Assembly (NCBI GenBank): GCA_964415045.1 | Contig: CAYPZL010000005.1 | Coordinates: 12,530 to 76,529 of the forward strand | Reading direction: 5' to 3' | Length of the DNA stretch: 64,000 bases | DNA from: CAYPZL01 sp964415045 | GTDB lineage: Bacteria > Planctomycetota > Phycisphaerae > Sedimentisphaerales > Anaerobacaceae | Shown: positions 34,885 to 43,928 of the stretch, one piece after another | Position numbering within the stretch: the first letter of the stretch is position 1 | Layout of the letters: each line of letters opens with the position of its first letter | The notes under the pieces: generated by a model | Databases searched by the model: none | Told to the model about the DNA's origin: nothing | The model's input: only the letters and a program-made list of their open reading frames with translations | Position numbers and translations under genes: made by a program

Positions 34885-35008
34885 GGACCCGTCCGGGGGG
34901 CGGTAGCGGTTTTGCACGCTGGGGGCCGGAGGAGGAGCACGTAAGGGCGTGACGGCGCGATTGGAGTGCCGCTGCGTGGAAACGGAACTTTGAGGCAGGA
35001 GTGCTGGA

Positions 35009-36298
35009 ATGCGGCAACGAGAGATTCTCGACACGGTTCGCAACACCGGTGTGATTCTATCAGTGCTGACGTTGATGGCGGTGCCGTCTGTGGTACGGTC
35101 GGAGAACTGGCCCCGGTTTCGCGGGCCGAACGGCCAGGGGATCAGCGAATCGCAGGCGATACCGGTCGCGTGGTCCGAGCAGGATTTCAATTGGAAGGTC
35201 GAGCTCCCGGGTGAGGGACATTCCTCGCCGGTGGTGTGGGGTGAGAGGATCTTTGTCACTTGCGCGCAGGAGAAAGAAGCCCGGGGCTTTACGGTTTGCC
35301 TGAATGCCGCCGACGGCAGCGAGCTCTGGCGGCGCGAGTATAACCCGGGCAAGTATCCGAAGAACGGGCTGAACAGCTACGCCGCCTCCACACCGGCGGC
35401 GGACGCCGAGCGACTCTACGTGCTCTGGCCGGGGGCGAAGGAAAGTCGCCTCGTGGCGTTGACGCACGAGGGACAGCTCGTCTGGACGCTCGATTTGCCC
35501 AGCGTTCACTCCCGGCACGGAATGGGCAGTTCCCCGATGGTGTTCGGTGATCTCGTCGTCGTCGCGCACGAGCAGGACGCAAACGGCGACAATGTGGCCG
35601 GCGTGTGGCTGGCTGTCGATGCGCGTTCGGGCGAGATTCGATGGCGCTACGAGCACCCGGAGAACACGCAAGCTTCTTATTCAACCCCTTGCGTATACGG
35701 GGGGCGGGGCCGAGAAGCGGAATTGATCTTCACGAGCAATTCGCATGGGATCGCGGCGCTGGATCCTGCCACGGGCAGGCTGCTGTGGAAGACCGCTTCG
35801 GCTCTGCCGGCGCGCGTGGTGAGCTCTGCGGTTCTGGCGGATGGGGCGGTGATCGCGACGTGCGGACGAGGCGGAAGGGGGGTGCGGCTGGCCGTGGTGA
35901 AGCCGGGTTCCGGCGACGGGGCGCAGGCGCCTCGCGAGGTCTACGGCCTCGAAAGTCGCATCGTCCCGTATGTCCCGACCTCGGTCGCATACGACGGGCT
36001 GCTCTTTGCATTTCACGATGGCGGCGCCGTTTCCTGCCTGCGCAGCGGCACCGGCGAAGTGCTCTGGAGCGAGAAACCCGCCGGTCGGTTCTACGGCTCG
36101 CCCGTCTGTGTCAACGGCGTGCTCTACTGCATCACGATCGACGGTGACGTTGTCGTGCTGCAGGCCTCGGCCGAGTACAAGCGCCTGGCGGTCAATTCTC
36201 TGGGTCAGAAGAGTCACGCGACCCCGGCCGTGGCGGGCGGGCGGATGTACCTGCGAACGCTGTCTCATCTGATCTCGATTGGCGCCGGACGACAATAA
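35009..36298 (+). CDS. Exported PQQ-like beta-propeller repeat protein
   Basis: The 429-residue protein has AGGAG before its ATG and a signal peptide to about residue 31. Repeats of the W-type blade are clear: LNAADGSELWRREY, VDARSGEIRWRYEH, LDPATGRLLWKTAS and LRSGTGEVLWSEK, each ending in the Trp-docking pattern (ALD/GxxxW). These give an 8-bladed fold as in quinoprotein dehydrogenases and BamB. The first segment NWPRFRGPNGQG is typical of planctomycete members. A PQQ-binding function is not shown, since no catalytic Asp/Glu is evident; a structural or scaffold role is equally possible. Confidence 0.9.
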   Translation: MRQREILDTVRNTGVILSVLTLMAVPSVVRSENWPRFRGPNGQGISESQAIPVAWSEQDFNWKVELPGEGHSSPVVWGERIFVTCAQEKEARGFTVCLNAADGSELWRREYNPGKYPKNGLNSYAASTPAADAERLYVLWPGAKESRLVALTHEGQLVWTLDLPSVHSRHGMGSSPMVFGDLVVVAHEQDANGDNVAGVWLAVDARSGEIRWRYEHPENTQASYSTPCVYGGRGREAELIFTSNSHGIAALDPATGRLLWKTASALPARVVSSAVLADGAVIATCGRGGRGVRLAVVKPGSGDGAQAPREVYGLESRIVPYVPTSVAYDGLLFAFHDGGAVSCLRSGTGEVLWSEKPAGRFYGSPVCVNGVLYCITIDGDVVVLQASAEYKRLAVNSLGQKSHATPAVAGGRMYLRTLSHLISIGAGRQ

Positions 36299-36333
36299 CG
36301 CGTTCTGAGAAGAGGCCCGTCGATCTGTCCGGC

Positions 36334-36921
36334 TTACGAATCCTCATCGTCTTCGGGGAGCCAGACCCAGGAAGCCGCGGATTTGTCGGGCTCGCCCGCG
36401 TTCGGATGCGCCGGCGACTCGGTGCGATAGTACACGTACGTGCTGGTTCGTGAGGGCCCGAGAGAAATGACGTCCGCCTGTGCGAGCACGGCGCCGGCTC
36501 CGTCGGGTTCGACGCGCGTATCGTTGACGAACGTGCCGCACGTGCTGTCCAGGTCGATGACGATATGCCGGACGCCGTCATCGGTTGTTTGGCGAATCAC
36601 CCGGGCGTGGGTGCGGGAGACCTCACGCGGCACGAAAAACAACGTATCGGCGGCATGGTAATCGGCGCCGCATTCGCCGGGTTCCTCCATGATCGTCGGG
36701 GGTCGGCCCAGCACGACCTCGTCGGTATTGAGGGAGACGATGCCGACGGTGGAAGGGCCCGTCCCCAGGAGGTAGGCGCCGCCGTGGAGCCGTTCGAGGG
36801 CCACTCTGATCTCGCGCTGTCTCTCGGCGGCGTCGGTATCCATGATGAACTCGATGTCCTTGAGCCGGGAAAGCCGGATGAGTTTGTCGATTTTGACCAG
36901 GATGGGGTCGTGCTCGTCCAT
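36334..36921 (-). CDS. FHA domain protein (phosphothreonine reader)
   Basis: A 195-residue cytoplasmic protein starting at the ATG at 36921, with GAGGGG five bases before it. An N-terminal helical part of ~60 residues is followed by an FHA domain: LGRPPTI, SRTHARVIRQ and DSTCGTFVNDTRV contain the Gly-Arg, Ser-x-x-His and Thr/Gly/Asn residues used to bind phosphothreonine. The C-terminal tail is acidic (PEDDEDS). FHA proteins usually serve Ser/Thr kinase signalling, common in planctomycetes, but no kinase is nearby. Confidence 0.88.
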   Translation of the reverse strand: MDEHDPILVKIDKLIRLSRLKDIEFIMDTDAAERQREIRVALERLHGGAYLLGTGPSTVGIVSLNTDEVVLGRPPTIMEEPGECGADYHAADTLFFVPREVSRTHARVIRQTTDDGVRHIVIDLDSTCGTFVNDTRVEPDGAGAVLAQADVISLGPSRTSTYVYYRTESPAHPNAGEPDKSAASWVWLPEDDEDS

Positions 36922-37247
36922 AATGCCCCTCACGGTTGTACTTGTTGCTGAGCCCGGCGCCGCGGGCGGATGTTGCCGACGGCCGGGGAACCTGTCAACA
37001 CGGCCCACCGCGCCCGCTGTTTCACGATTCTCGTGACACGAAAAGACCAAGGGTTCATACCATTGCCGGGCGGTCGTGTCAAGAATCTCGCGGCGAAAAG
37101 GCGAGCGTTGCCTGGTGTTCTGTCTTCCGGACGGCGTCGGGGAAACGCGAGCGCTTGCGGGAGGACGGGGGCCGTGATATGGTACGGGTGGCTATAGCGG
37201 TGACAGCCGTTGTGTGTATTGGAATCCAGAAAAGGAAAGGGGTATCG

Positions 37248-38375
37248 ATGAACGTGATGATGCGACGCCGATGTGCCGTGGTGGGGGTGTTCTTCGTCCT
37301 GTTTCAGGCCGTCGTTCTGTGCGGCCAGGCCCGGCGTGAGATCCGGATGCCGGACATTATGGGGTACACGACGCTGAAATGCGACCTGCACATGCATACG
37401 GTGTTCTCCGACGGGCTCGTCTGGCCGACGGTGCGCGTCGACGAGGCCTGGCGCGAGGGGCTGGATGTCATTTCGATCACGGATCATATCGAGTATCAGC
37501 CTCACAAAAAGGACGTTCCGACGAACCACAACCGGCCGTACGAGATCGCCCTGGGTATGGCACGGGAGCGCGGCATTCTCCTGATTCGAGGCGCCGAGAT
37601 CACCCGGGATACGCCGCCGGGGCACTTCAATGCTATCTTCCTGAAAGACGTAAACCCGCTGGACACCGAAGACCTGCTGGAGTGCATGGCGGCCGCCGAC
37701 AAGCAGGGGGCATTCATCTTCTGGAACCACCCCGGCTGGAAGCCCGAGCACAAGGGCTGGTTCGAGATTCACACGACGCTCTATGAGAAGAAGTACATGC
37801 GCGGCATCGAGGTGGTCAACGGCCGGACGTATTACCCCGAGGCCCACGAATGGGCGCTGCAGAAGAATCTCACGTTCCTCGCCAACTCGGACATTCATGC
37901 TCCGATGACGCTGGAGCAGAGCACGCCCGAGGAGCATCGCCCGATGACGCTTGTTTTTGCGAAGGAAAAGAGCATCGCGGCCGTCAAGGACGCGCTTCTG
38001 GAGGGCCGAACCGCCGTCTGGCACGAGGATCAGCTCATCGGTAAAGCCCGGTACCTCGATGCGATTTTCCAGGAGGCCACCGACATCAAAGACATCCGAT
38101 ATGGGAAAGACAACGTCGTTCGCTTCGCGGTGGAGAACACCTGCGACATCGCTCTCGACCTGGAACGGACCGGAAGCATCGGTCCCAGGGAACTGATGAT
38201 CCCGCCCAACTCGAAGGCGTTGCTCAAGGTCAAGGTGCCGAGCGCCGAAGCGCCCACGAAGCTGTCGTACCAGGCCCGCAATTTTGTGGTGGCGCCGAAC
38301 AAGGGGCTGCCCGTGAGCTTCATGATCGCGGGCCGGCTTACCATCGAGGTGAACCTGGAAGCGGCTCGAAACTGA
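37248..38375 (+). CDS. Exported PHP-domain metal-dependent phosphoesterase
   Basis: A 375-residue protein starting at the ATG at 37248 with AAAGG seven bases before it. A signal peptide reaches about residue 26 (VVLCGQA). The metal-binding PHP motifs are clear: CDLHMHTVFSDG (His-x-His), ITDHIEYQ (Asp-His), IRGAEITRD and the later NHPGW and NSDIHAP. PHP enzymes are phosphoesterases of nucleotides or sugar phosphates. Export suggests a role outside the cytoplasm. The C-terminal ~100 residues form a beta-rich domain of unknown role. Confidence 0.9.
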   Translation: MNVMMRRRCAVVGVFFVLFQAVVLCGQARREIRMPDIMGYTTLKCDLHMHTVFSDGLVWPTVRVDEAWREGLDVISITDHIEYQPHKKDVPTNHNRPYEIALGMARERGILLIRGAEITRDTPPGHFNAIFLKDVNPLDTEDLLECMAAADKQGAFIFWNHPGWKPEHKGWFEIHTTLYEKKYMRGIEVVNGRTYYPEAHEWALQKNLTFLANSDIHAPMTLEQSTPEEHRPMTLVFAKEKSIAAVKDALLEGRTAVWHEDQLIGKARYLDAIFQEATDIKDIRYGKDNVVRFAVENTCDIALDLERTGSIGPRELMIPPNSKALLKVKVPSAEAPTKLSYQARNFVVAPNKGLPVSFMIAGRLTIEVNLEAARN

Positions 38376-38428
38376 GGCCGGCCGGGATCGAATGACATCC
38401 GTTCCCGCGCGGGCCGGGCGCGCCGCTC

Positions 38429-39076
38429 CTATTCCTCGTCCATTGCGTCGATAAACGCGTTGGCTTCGTCGATGGATTCCTCCATCTCCTCGATCAGGGC
38501 TGCGATGTTCGTCTTGACCGAGATCAGCTCGTCCTGGAGAGATGCGACCGCCTGAGCGTTCAGGTTGTGCTTGAGAAACAGCACCTGGTCGTGGAAGGCC
38601 GCCAGGACCGGTTCGACCTTCATTTCGGCCCCGCGCATCGCCCCGATCAAACGCGCGTAACGCAGCCGCGTCTCGCGGAGCTTCTGCTCGCTGCGCTCCT
38701 TCAGCCTCTCGTTGGTGTATTCCTCAAGCTCCTTGGCCCATTCCTTGAAAAGCGCCTCGCCCACGTCTTCCACGTCGTCGATCCGTTTGGTGACGGCCCT
38801 GGCCTTCGCTTCGCTCCGCTCGTATACGCTCTTGAGCTTGTTGTACGTCGCTTCGAGCTGGCCGCCGTCGAAGTTCACGAGCGCGGCGAATTGCTCCAAC
38901 GCCGACTGGAACTGCTCCTTGGCCTCCTGCTGTGCGTCCCGCGCATCCTGGACGCGATCCACCAGCATCTCGCGCTTGTGATAGCCGAGCTTTTCCATCG
39001 TGCCGTAGTAGATTCCCTGACAGCCGCACACAAACACGATCACGCCGGCGAGAACGTGGGACCGGAGCCGTTTCAT
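38429..39076 (-). CDS. DUF2959-like coiled-coil lipoprotein
   Basis: The ATG at 39076, with AAAGGCG upstream, gives 215 residues. MKRLRSHVLAGVIVFVCGC is a lipoprotein signal; the lipobox VCGC ends at Cys19. The mature protein is nearly all helical with long charged heptads (VDRVQDARDAQQEAKEQF, KLKSVYERSEAKARAVTKRI). The pattern GYHKREMLVDRVQDAR near residue 35 matches what I remember of DUF2959 proteins, whose role is not established. It is not in an operon. Confidence 0.75.
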   Translation of the reverse strand: MKRLRSHVLAGVIVFVCGCQGIYYGTMEKLGYHKREMLVDRVQDARDAQQEAKEQFQSALEQFAALVNFDGGQLEATYNKLKSVYERSEAKARAVTKRIDDVEDVGEALFKEWAKELEEYTNERLKERSEQKLRETRLRYARLIGAMRGAEMKVEPVLAAFHDQVLFLKHNLNAQAVASLQDELISVKTNIAALIEEMEESIDEANAFIDAMDEE

Positions 39077-39118
39077 CTTTACGCCTTTCAATAGTCGTCG
39101 ATCGGACTGGACGCCACG

Positions 39119-39146
39119 ATTGTAAAGTGTCTCGTGCGACAATCAA
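39119..39146 (-). promoter_or_regulatory. Putative promoter of the DUF2959-like lipoprotein gene
   Basis: On the minus strand TTGATT (39146-39141) and TACAAT (39124-39119) are 16 bp apart, about 45 bp before the ATG at 39076. Confidence 0.45.
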
Positions 39147-39216
39147 GGCAAATGGCGTGGTGGGCGATCAGAATGCTCCCGGGTCAGGCCGGCTGCCGGA
39201 CCGCCCATAAATACCA

Positions 39217-39243
39217 AGCCCCGTTCCGCTTGGGAACGGGGCT
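39217..39243. other. Perfect 11-bp stem-loop
   Basis: AGCCCCGTTCC (39217-39227), a 5-base loop and GGAACGGGGCT (39233-39243) form a perfect hairpin with no mismatch. It has no convincing T run after it on either strand, so it is not a clear terminator. The 770-bp gap from 39077 to 39848 otherwise holds repeat-like sequence (see findings) and no supported gene. Confidence 0.6.
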
Positions 39244-39809
39244 CGATTGGTGGAGGCAGGTGATAGAGAGCTGCCTTCATGGGAGAAGCGATAGCGATTG
39301 TGGTGTGGGTTGCGGCTTTGGTACTGACCTGGGTGTTCTCTGGGTTATGTTTGAAGCCCTCGAGGGCTGGGTTTGTCCGGTACGGCCGAGGTGGTTGTCG
39401 GTCCCGCATCCGCCTGGTCCCGTCCGCCCCTTCTCGGAGCTTCCAGGCCCGGCAAAACAGGCCGGCCAACCGGCTGCCCTGCTCGCCGAGAAGCGTACAC
39501 TATGTGCATTGCCAAGGACCATTCTTTAACCACCTCCTCAAGTTGAGTTAAAGTTGTTTGTTCCGTTGGTGTTCGTAATATAAGTGCCTCAACGAAGCCA
39601 CGGCGCAACGGCGTTTTCGGAAAAAATGTCGCTTTTTTTTCGGACCTGGCCGCTAAGTCGTTTGGCGACAAGGGGTAGCATGACGGATCCGGCGTGTTAT
39701 CGGGACCGTGGAGAAAGGCCGGAGAAGGCTCGGCGGCGCGTCGCCCACGACAGGATGGGAGCGAAATGCCGACTTTTGACTTTGTGCTGCCATTGTTCTT
39801 CAGGAACAG

Positions 39810-39838
39810 TTGACAGGTTCCGCCCAACGCGGTAAACT
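39810..39838 (+). promoter_or_regulatory. Promoter of tRNA-Arg
   Basis: A perfect TTGACA (39810-39815) and TAAACT (39833-39838) lie 17 bp apart and end 10 bp before the tRNA, an ideal arrangement for a sigma70-type promoter. Confidence 0.7.
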
Positions 39839-39848
39839 CACCCATAGA

Positions 39849-39922
<74 letters not shown>

Positions 39923-40136
39923 GTTCTTCATCTTCGCTGTCAGGGGGTGCCAACGCAGTACTTCCGGCGTCTAAGTTCCCGTTGTTTCGAGCCTTACGGT
40001 TCTTTGCTATCTTGGGTTCACGGCACTTGATTGTGTCATCGGCGGACAACTGGGTACAGGCGGGGAAAGCCGTAGGGGGTCGATTCTGGTGTCAACTGGG
40101 GCGTCGATTTGTGGATTTTTGGCTCATCCGCTTTTT

Positions 40137-40166
40137 TTGGTTGTGCGGAGTGCGTCATGGTATAAT
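40137..40166 (+). promoter_or_regulatory. Putative extended -10 promoter before the small membrane protein gene
   Basis: TGGTATAAT (40158-40166) is an extended -10 with a perfect TATAAT. TTGGTT at 40137-40142 gives a spacing of 18 bp. The 335-bp gap 39923-40257 otherwise shows no gene. Confidence 0.5.
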
Positions 40167-40257
40167 AGCGGTGTGAGCCATCCTTGACATATCGCAGATG
40201 CGTCAACATTCGCACCTTTGAGAGGCCGTAACGATCCGACGTTGGGAGGATGCAGGT

Positions 40258-40497
40258 ATGGCTATCGTGTGGGTGCTCATCTGGATGGTGTCGGCCGTGC
40301 TGGCCTATTTCGTGCTTGAGGCCGCGACGCTCTGTTGCAGCCGGCGGGCCTGGGACCACTCGACGAAGGAATTCGCCCTGGTTTGCAGCCTGGTTCTGGG
40401 TCCGGTGTTCCTGCTGATTGCGGTGGAGTTGCTGTTGCTCGCCGCCATTGGCAGTGGCCTCACGACCAACCGAACCAGACGGTACAAGGATTCCTGA
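40258..40497 (+). CDS. Small two-helix membrane protein (hypothetical)
   Basis: A 79-residue protein with GGGAGG eight bases before its ATG and a promoter ~95 bp upstream. Two hydrophobic segments (about residues 3-22 and 42-63) flank a charged loop with CCSRRAWDHSTKEF. Its function is unknown. The good ribosome site and promoter make it more credible than most short frames. Confidence 0.6.
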   Translation: MAIVWVLIWMVSAVLAYFVLEAATLCCSRRAWDHSTKEFALVCSLVLGPVFLLIAVELLLLAAIGSGLTTNRTRRYKDS

Positions 40498-40610
40498 ATG
40501 GCGGCGCCGTCGCCGCACACGACCGAAGTAGACACGAAGGGCCGGTACGCGCGGTAGCGAGCCGTAGCGCGCTGTCTCAGCCGGGACGATGTTGGAGGGA
40601 CCCGTACGCC

Positions 40611-41063
40611 CTAAAATGTGAACTCGAGCACCTTGGGCGCGACGAGCCGGCGGTACTCACCCATGCTCAGGCGCAGGGCCTTGCCGTGCGTGCCGGCCTG
40701 GAACACGATGTGGTCGTCCTGCTCCAGCGTCTGGTCCATGACGGTGGGCAGGTCGTACAGGTTGCCGAACGGCGGTTCGGCGCCGAGCTCGCAGTCCGGA
40801 AAGAGCTTGCCGATTTCGTCCTCGTCGGCCAGCACCACCGAGGCGGCGTCCAACTGGCCCTTGAGCCGGCCCAAATCGACCTTCCGCGGCGCCGGCAACA
40901 CACACATGATGTACCGGTCGTCGGCCTTGACGATGACCGGCTTGGCCACGTACTTGCCCGGCTCGTGCTCGATGGCCGCCAGTCCCTGGGAGCTGAAGAC
41001 GGGCGCGTGCTCCAGAGTTTCGTATGCGACCCCTTCCTTGTCCAGAAATTCCGTAACGCGCAT
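40611..41063 (-). CDS. YbaK/EbsC-family aminoacyl-tRNA deacylase-like protein
   Basis: This 150-residue protein belongs to the YbaK/ProXp family, which hydrolyses mis-charged aminoacyl-tRNA (for example Cys- or Ala-tRNA-Pro). A strong AAGGAGG ribosome site precedes the ATG. The conserved lysine of KPVIVKADDRYIMCVLPAPRKVD and the acidic pocket region (GAEPPFGNLYDLPTVMD) fit the fold. The substrate tRNA cannot be told. The gene is isolated. Confidence 0.88.
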   Translation of the reverse strand: MRVTEFLDKEGVAYETLEHAPVFSSQGLAAIEHEPGKYVAKPVIVKADDRYIMCVLPAPRKVDLGRLKGQLDAASVVLADEDEIGKLFPDCELGAEPPFGNLYDLPTVMDQTLEQDDHIVFQAGTHGKALRLSMGEYRRLVAPKVLEFTF

Positions 41064-41533
41064 CTGGCACCTCCTTGCGAAAGCTGATGAAATCCTGGTG
41101 TGATCCTGAGTGCTATCTTGCGTTCTGTCTTGGTGTCAATCAAGGGAAAAATCGATATACGCGCATGACCGGCCGACGGTTCTCTCTTCGGCGTCCCGTG
41201 TTTTGGGGCAGGGCCAAACGAGAAGGACCGTGTGACCTCGGTCGGCCGCGCGGCTGCGACCGAGCCGGTTGGCCAAAGTGCCCGTCCAAACCAAATGTGC
41301 ATCTGCCCGCAGGGACGCAAGGGCACGGCAGGCTGTGACTGATGCTGTGTTGGGCTGCCGGTGGTTGCTTCGGAAAGGAATATTATCGGTCTATGGTCGT
41401 TGCGGCCGGCTTGAGCGGGCCAAGCAAGACCCCGATGGCGTCGCGATCCATTCCGGGCCGCAGATCGCAGTACATCGCCGTCAAGGTGGGATTGCCGTGG
41501 GAAAATGGGGTGTTTGTGGGAGCCCCTTTTTTG

Positions 41534-41562
41534 TTGACATAAGGGGGATTTGACTGTAGTAT
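41534..41562 (+). promoter_or_regulatory. Putative promoter of the HEAT-repeat gene
   Basis: TTGACA (41534-41539) and TAGTAT (41557-41562) are 17 bp apart. The leader to the ATG at 41738 is about 170 bases and folds (see the next feature). The 673-bp gap 41064-41737 holds no supported gene. Confidence 0.55.
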
Positions 41563-41622
41563 GGAGTGTCTAAAGCCGAAGATTTTGACGGCTTGTAGTT
41601 TGTAACCGCCTACATGAAGGAC

Positions 41623-41700
41623 GGACCGTTCGATTGCAAATGCCGCGAGGTAAGGGGTTTCTGAACCATCGTTTCCGCTTTTTGCAGCCGGGAACGGTCC
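41623..41700 (+). other. Structured 5' leader with 9-bp inverted repeat
   Basis: GGACCGTTC (41623-41631) pairs perfectly with GAACGGTCC (41692-41700) over a 60-base loop. A smaller hairpin (AAGCCG...CGGCTT) lies upstream near 41574-41595. The structure sits in the transcript between the promoter and the gene; its function is unknown. Confidence 0.4.
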
Positions 41701-41737
41701 TGTTGACTGCACGAATGGTGCATTAGGAGACGTCTTG

Positions 41738-43555
41738 ATGTTGAACGGACGAATCGTCGCGGTGATTCTGTTTATCGGATGTTTTCCGGCGGGTGCCGGT
41801 TGGACCCAGGGCCAGACGCCGACACTGGAGGACAGTTGGAGCGACTTTCTGCACTACACCAAGATCGGGCGGTTTGACCTGGCCAAGGGCCATGCCAATG
41901 CCATTCTGGGGAGCAATCCGGATCCGGTGTTGCTTTTCGAGTACAGCCAGCAGAATCAGCCGGGCTACGAGCTGGCGCTGCGGGTGGCCGAGACGGCCCA
42001 CGACGAAGAGCTGGCCGGGCTGACCGAGCAACTGCTCAAGCTTATCGAGCAGGGGCGCTTCCAGCGGCGTACCGACCCGCAGCTCATCGTTCAGGAGATC
42101 CGGAGGCTCAACACGACCCCGCGCGGCAAGCGGATGGCCACCCAGCGTCTCAAGGACGCCGGGGAATTCGCCGTTCCGTATCTGCTCGATGCGATGGGCG
42201 AGCTGATGAGAAGTTCGTCGGCCGACTCGGGCCTGTCCGAGCTGATCGAGGTGCTGCCTCAGATCAGCCGCCCGGCGATTCGGCCCTTAGGTGCAGCGTT
42301 GCAGATGAAGAACGAAGCGCTCAAGGCCGAGATCATCCGGGCCATGGGCTTGATTGGCTATCCTCAGTCGTTGCCGTATCTCAAGTACGTGGCGGAGAAG
42401 GACGCGTCGCTGGAGTTGCGGGACCTGGCGCTGCAGAGCATTCGCCAGATCGACCCGCGCGGCGTGAACGTCCCGGCCGCAGCGCTGTTCTTCCAGCTTG
42501 CCGAGAGATACTATTTCCACGACGAATCCCTGGCCCCGCAAGAGGATGCGCCGCTTGCGAACGTGTGGTTCTGGGACGCGGAAAACCGCCGTCTGACACG
42601 CGAGGAAGTCGCCCCGGGGTATTTCCACGAGCTGATGTCCATGCGTTGCTGCGAGTGGTCGCTCAAGAGCGAGGAGCAGTTCGGCCTGGCGATCGGACTG
42701 TGGCTGGCTGCGTTCTTCAAGGCCGAGGCCACCGGCGAGCCGATGCCTCAGTACTTCGGGCAGACACATGCGAATGCGGAAGTCTATGCCACCACGGCCG
42801 GTCCGGAGTATCTGCATCAGGCTCTGGCCCGGGCGCTGAGTGCCAAGGAGGCCCCGGTGGCTTTGGGCGCGGTCGAGGCGCTGGGCAGGACGGCCGGTGA
42901 AAAATCGCTGATGTACACGCTGGGGCCGGCCCAGCCGCTGCTTTCGGCGTTGTCGTTTGAAGACCGGGCGGTACGCTACAGTGCGGCCATTGCCATTGCC
43001 AACGCCGGGCCGCGCGAAGGATTCAACGAGAGCGGGCTGGTGGTGGAGAATCTGGCCGAGGCGCTGGGACAGACGAACCAGCAGGCCGCCGCGGCGGCGG
43101 GGCAGTGGAGCCCTGAACTGGCTGACGAATACGCTCTGCGGGCAGCCGAGGCCATGCTGAAAGTGGCCGTCAGCCGCAACCCCGTCATCGATCTCTCACT
43201 GGGCCAGGCGGCGCTCATCGCCGCCACGAACGACAGCCGCCAGCCGATTCAGGTTCTGGCCGGACAGGTCCTGGCCTATCTCAAGAGCCCCAACGCCCAG
43301 CGGGCCATCGCCGCCATGGCTTTGGCTGCGGCCAACGATATGAACGTGCGGATCGAGGCGTTCGCGTCGCTGGCGAACTCAGCCAAGCTCAACGGAAACA
43401 TGCTCCCCGACGACATGATCGGCGCGATCTACGCTCTGACCAGCTCGGGCCAGACCCCGCCGGACCTGCGAGCTGCCGCAGCCGCTGCCTACGGAGCCCT
43501 GAACCTGCCCAGCCAAAAGGTCAAAAACCTCATCCTCGACCAGGCCAAAAGCTGA
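41738..43555 (+). CDS. Exported HEAT-repeat protein
   Basis: A 605-residue protein starting at the ATG at 41738 with AGGAG nine bases before it. A signal peptide covers about residues 1-24. Paired-helix repeats of HEAT type recur through the protein: LIEVLPQISRPAIRPLGAALQ, ALKAEIIRAMGLIGYPQSLPYLK, KEAPVALGAVEALGRTAGEKSL and AVRYSAAIAIANAGPR. Such proteins form curved scaffolds for protein binding. The long Ala-rich C-terminal third is also helical. The partner is unknown. Confidence 0.85.
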   Translation: MLNGRIVAVILFIGCFPAGAGWTQGQTPTLEDSWSDFLHYTKIGRFDLAKGHANAILGSNPDPVLLFEYSQQNQPGYELALRVAETAHDEELAGLTEQLLKLIEQGRFQRRTDPQLIVQEIRRLNTTPRGKRMATQRLKDAGEFAVPYLLDAMGELMRSSSADSGLSELIEVLPQISRPAIRPLGAALQMKNEALKAEIIRAMGLIGYPQSLPYLKYVAEKDASLELRDLALQSIRQIDPRGVNVPAAALFFQLAERYYFHDESLAPQEDAPLANVWFWDAENRRLTREEVAPGYFHELMSMRCCEWSLKSEEQFGLAIGLWLAAFFKAEATGEPMPQYFGQTHANAEVYATTAGPEYLHQALARALSAKEAPVALGAVEALGRTAGEKSLMYTLGPAQPLLSALSFEDRAVRYSAAIAIANAGPREGFNESGLVVENLAEALGQTNQQAAAAAGQWSPELADEYALRAAEAMLKVAVSRNPVIDLSLGQAALIAATNDSRQPIQVLAGQVLAYLKSPNAQRAIAAMALAAANDMNVRIEAFASLANSAKLNGNMLPDDMIGAIYALTSSGQTPPDLRAAAAAAYGALNLPSQKVKNLILDQAKS

Positions 43556-43659
43556 GCCTATCGGGGTAGCGACAAACCATTGCATGTGTCCGTCCGCCAC
43601 GACGAGCGCGCAGTGCGCACGCGATCCGGGCGGTTGGGCGTATCGATGATCACTTTCGG

Positions 43660-43887
43660 TTACGCCTCGTCGAGGGCGCGGATTTCGCCGGTGTAGTTGA
43701 TGATCACCGGATACCCCTCAACGGTCGCAGGGATCTTCTGCCTGATTTCGTCCGTGTCGGAGGCGGTCAGGACCAGGATGCACGGCTTGTCTTCGTGCCG
43801 GCCGATCGCGGTGCCGACCACGCCCGGAATCGCCATCCACTCGGCCATGTGCGCCCGCTGAACCTGCTCGATCGTCCTTCCCGACAT
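43660..43887 (-). CDS. Small protein related to the N-terminal domain of the neighbouring protease
   Basis: This 75-residue protein (IEQVQRAHMAEWMAIPGVVGTAIGRHED ... YTGEIRAL) aligns with residues 37-102 of the next protein upstream (VQERHTEKLMARQGVVGTAVGLTDSD ... VTGKIYAL). Both share GVVGTA and the ending TGxIxAL. In the protease that part precedes a proline-rich linker and the catalytic domain, so it may be a pro-domain or inhibitor-like module. The stand-alone copy lies 41 bp after the protease gene on the same strand. A signal peptide is not evident here. Confidence 0.75.
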   Translation of the reverse strand: MSGRTIEQVQRAHMAEWMAIPGVVGTAIGRHEDKPCILVLTASDTDEIRQKIPATVEGYPVIINYTGEIRALDEA

Positions 43888-43928
43888 CCATGTCCTTTCC
43901 CTGCGTCTGGGCGTCGTACGACCGCGTG

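Noticed and set aside
39277..39551. Short overlapping frames on both strands near 39.4 kb, one with a GAGGAGG-like site on the minus strand
   Set aside because: The encoded peptides lack family character and the stretch is repeat-like. The ribosome-site match may be a relic.
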